Shown here: piece after piece, positions 16,912-17,393 of the stretch
Numbering within the stretch: position 1 is the stretch's first letter
How the letters are laid out: every line of letters starts with the position of its first letter
Origin: Parachlorella kessleri
Lineage: Eukaryota; Chlorophyta; Trebouxiophyceae; Chlorellales; Chlorellaceae
Reading direction: 5' to 3'
DNA: 17,393 nt
NCBI GenBank assembly: GCA_001598975.1
Contig: BBXU01000098.1
Span: 1 to 17,393, forward strand
Translations under genes and position numbers: made by a program
Notes under the pieces: generated by a model
The model's input: only the letters and a program-made list of their open reading frames with translations
Told to the model about the DNA's origin: nothing
Database searches by the model: none

Positions 16912-17393
16912 CCTGAGCTGACTTTGGACCGCAAGCAAATGTGAAATGGACTGGATCAACAAACCCAGATTCCTACCCGGGCCATGGCCGGGGCTAGCGG
17001 TGGCATGCGCAGCAGGGTGGGTACTAGCGCCTTTTCAGCGCGCACAGCCATTGCGCATAGCTCTGCCACCCGGAGTCTCCTCGTACAACATATTACCAGC
17101 AGTGTGAAGACTGGTTGACAGTTCCATTGTCTTACCCACGACCTGGTTTAAAAGCGAAACTTCAATTCCGGGGCTCTCGTGCAACCGTGCCTACCAAGCT
17201 ACACGCCAGGGTAAGGACTGCTGTGAGAGCGTCTATAATGTAAGATTAAAGGCAAGGGTCACGTAGTGGTGGTGAGATTGGATACAAGCTGCATTTCCTG
17301 CTTCCTCCAAAATTAAGATCAGTGTGTTTGCAGCTTGTCTCCCCTTTCTATTGTGTCTGCAGCTTGTCTCCCCTCTAATTCTGCCTGCTTTTT
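16912..17393. other. Region upstream of the fibrillin gene
   Basis: Probable promoter and 5' UTR of the minus-strand fibrillin gene. No further gene is visible. A plus-strand TGTAA at 17239-17243 might end an unseen transcript, and a tandem duplication lies at the right edge. Confidence 0.5.
17324..17381 (+). repeat. Imperfect tandem duplication, two units of 29 bp
   Basis: Both units share a gtgt start and the core tgcagcttgtctcccct, and differ at a few positions. They run close to the window end, so more units could follow beyond it. Confidence 0.8.

Noticed and set aside
16728..16916. Plus-strand open frame ending KKPKFESEGGPPS
   Set aside because: It is antisense to fibrillin exon 1, whose transit-peptide-like frame and phase-2 donor fit exon 2 exactly. 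The plus frame has no upstream partner.
1..17393. Bacterial features: operons, CRISPR arrays, phage or insertion sequences
   Set aside because: Split genes with canonical introns, plant-type proteins and TGTAA signals show eukaryotic nuclear DNA. No CRISPR-like arrays or transposase frames were seen.

Overview
The window is nuclear DNA from a green alga. Five multi-exon genes can be assembled with exact splice-phase agreement, three encode chloroplast-type or plant-type proteins, introns run about 55-605 nt, and TGTAA, the usual chlorophyte poly(A) signal, lies downstream of four of the five stop codons. Moderate GC and this compact gene style suggest a trebouxiophyte (Coccomyxa-like), but that placement is an inference.

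Layout from left to right. Positions 1-1200 hold what looks like the last exon of an unrecognised plus-strand gene (59-129) and the facing 3' UTRs. Positions 3092-1202 (minus) are a complete five-exon thiamine pyrophosphokinase. It is divergent from a complete five-exon selenoprotein T gene (3481-4626, plus), with 388 bp between the two start codons acting as a probable shared promoter. The selenoprotein gene carries an in-frame TGA in a Cys-Ser-Ser-Sec motif, and its long 3' UTR contains a hairpin resembling a form-2 SECIS element (4778-4825). Positions 5260-7100 hold no gene I can establish. Positions 7307-9448 (plus) encode a PDZ-domain protein with a transit-peptide-like N-terminus, a coiled coil and one C-terminal membrane segment; I do not recognise this architecture. 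Positions 9550-11090 are mostly non-coding. Positions 13738-11091 (minus) are a six-exon short-chain dehydrogenase whose introns are all in phase 1. Positions 16911-14535 (minus) are a five-exon plastid-lipid-associated protein (PAP/fibrillin).

The genes do not form one pathway; this is an ordinary eukaryotic neighbourhood. The most notable content is the Sec-encoding selenoprotein T with its SECIS candidate, an apparent GC-AG intron that begins 10 nt after the Sec codon, a second GC-AG intron in the PDZ gene, and the undescribed PDZ/coiled-coil/membrane protein. All gene models come from reading splice sites and conserved motifs by eye. No transcript evidence was available.
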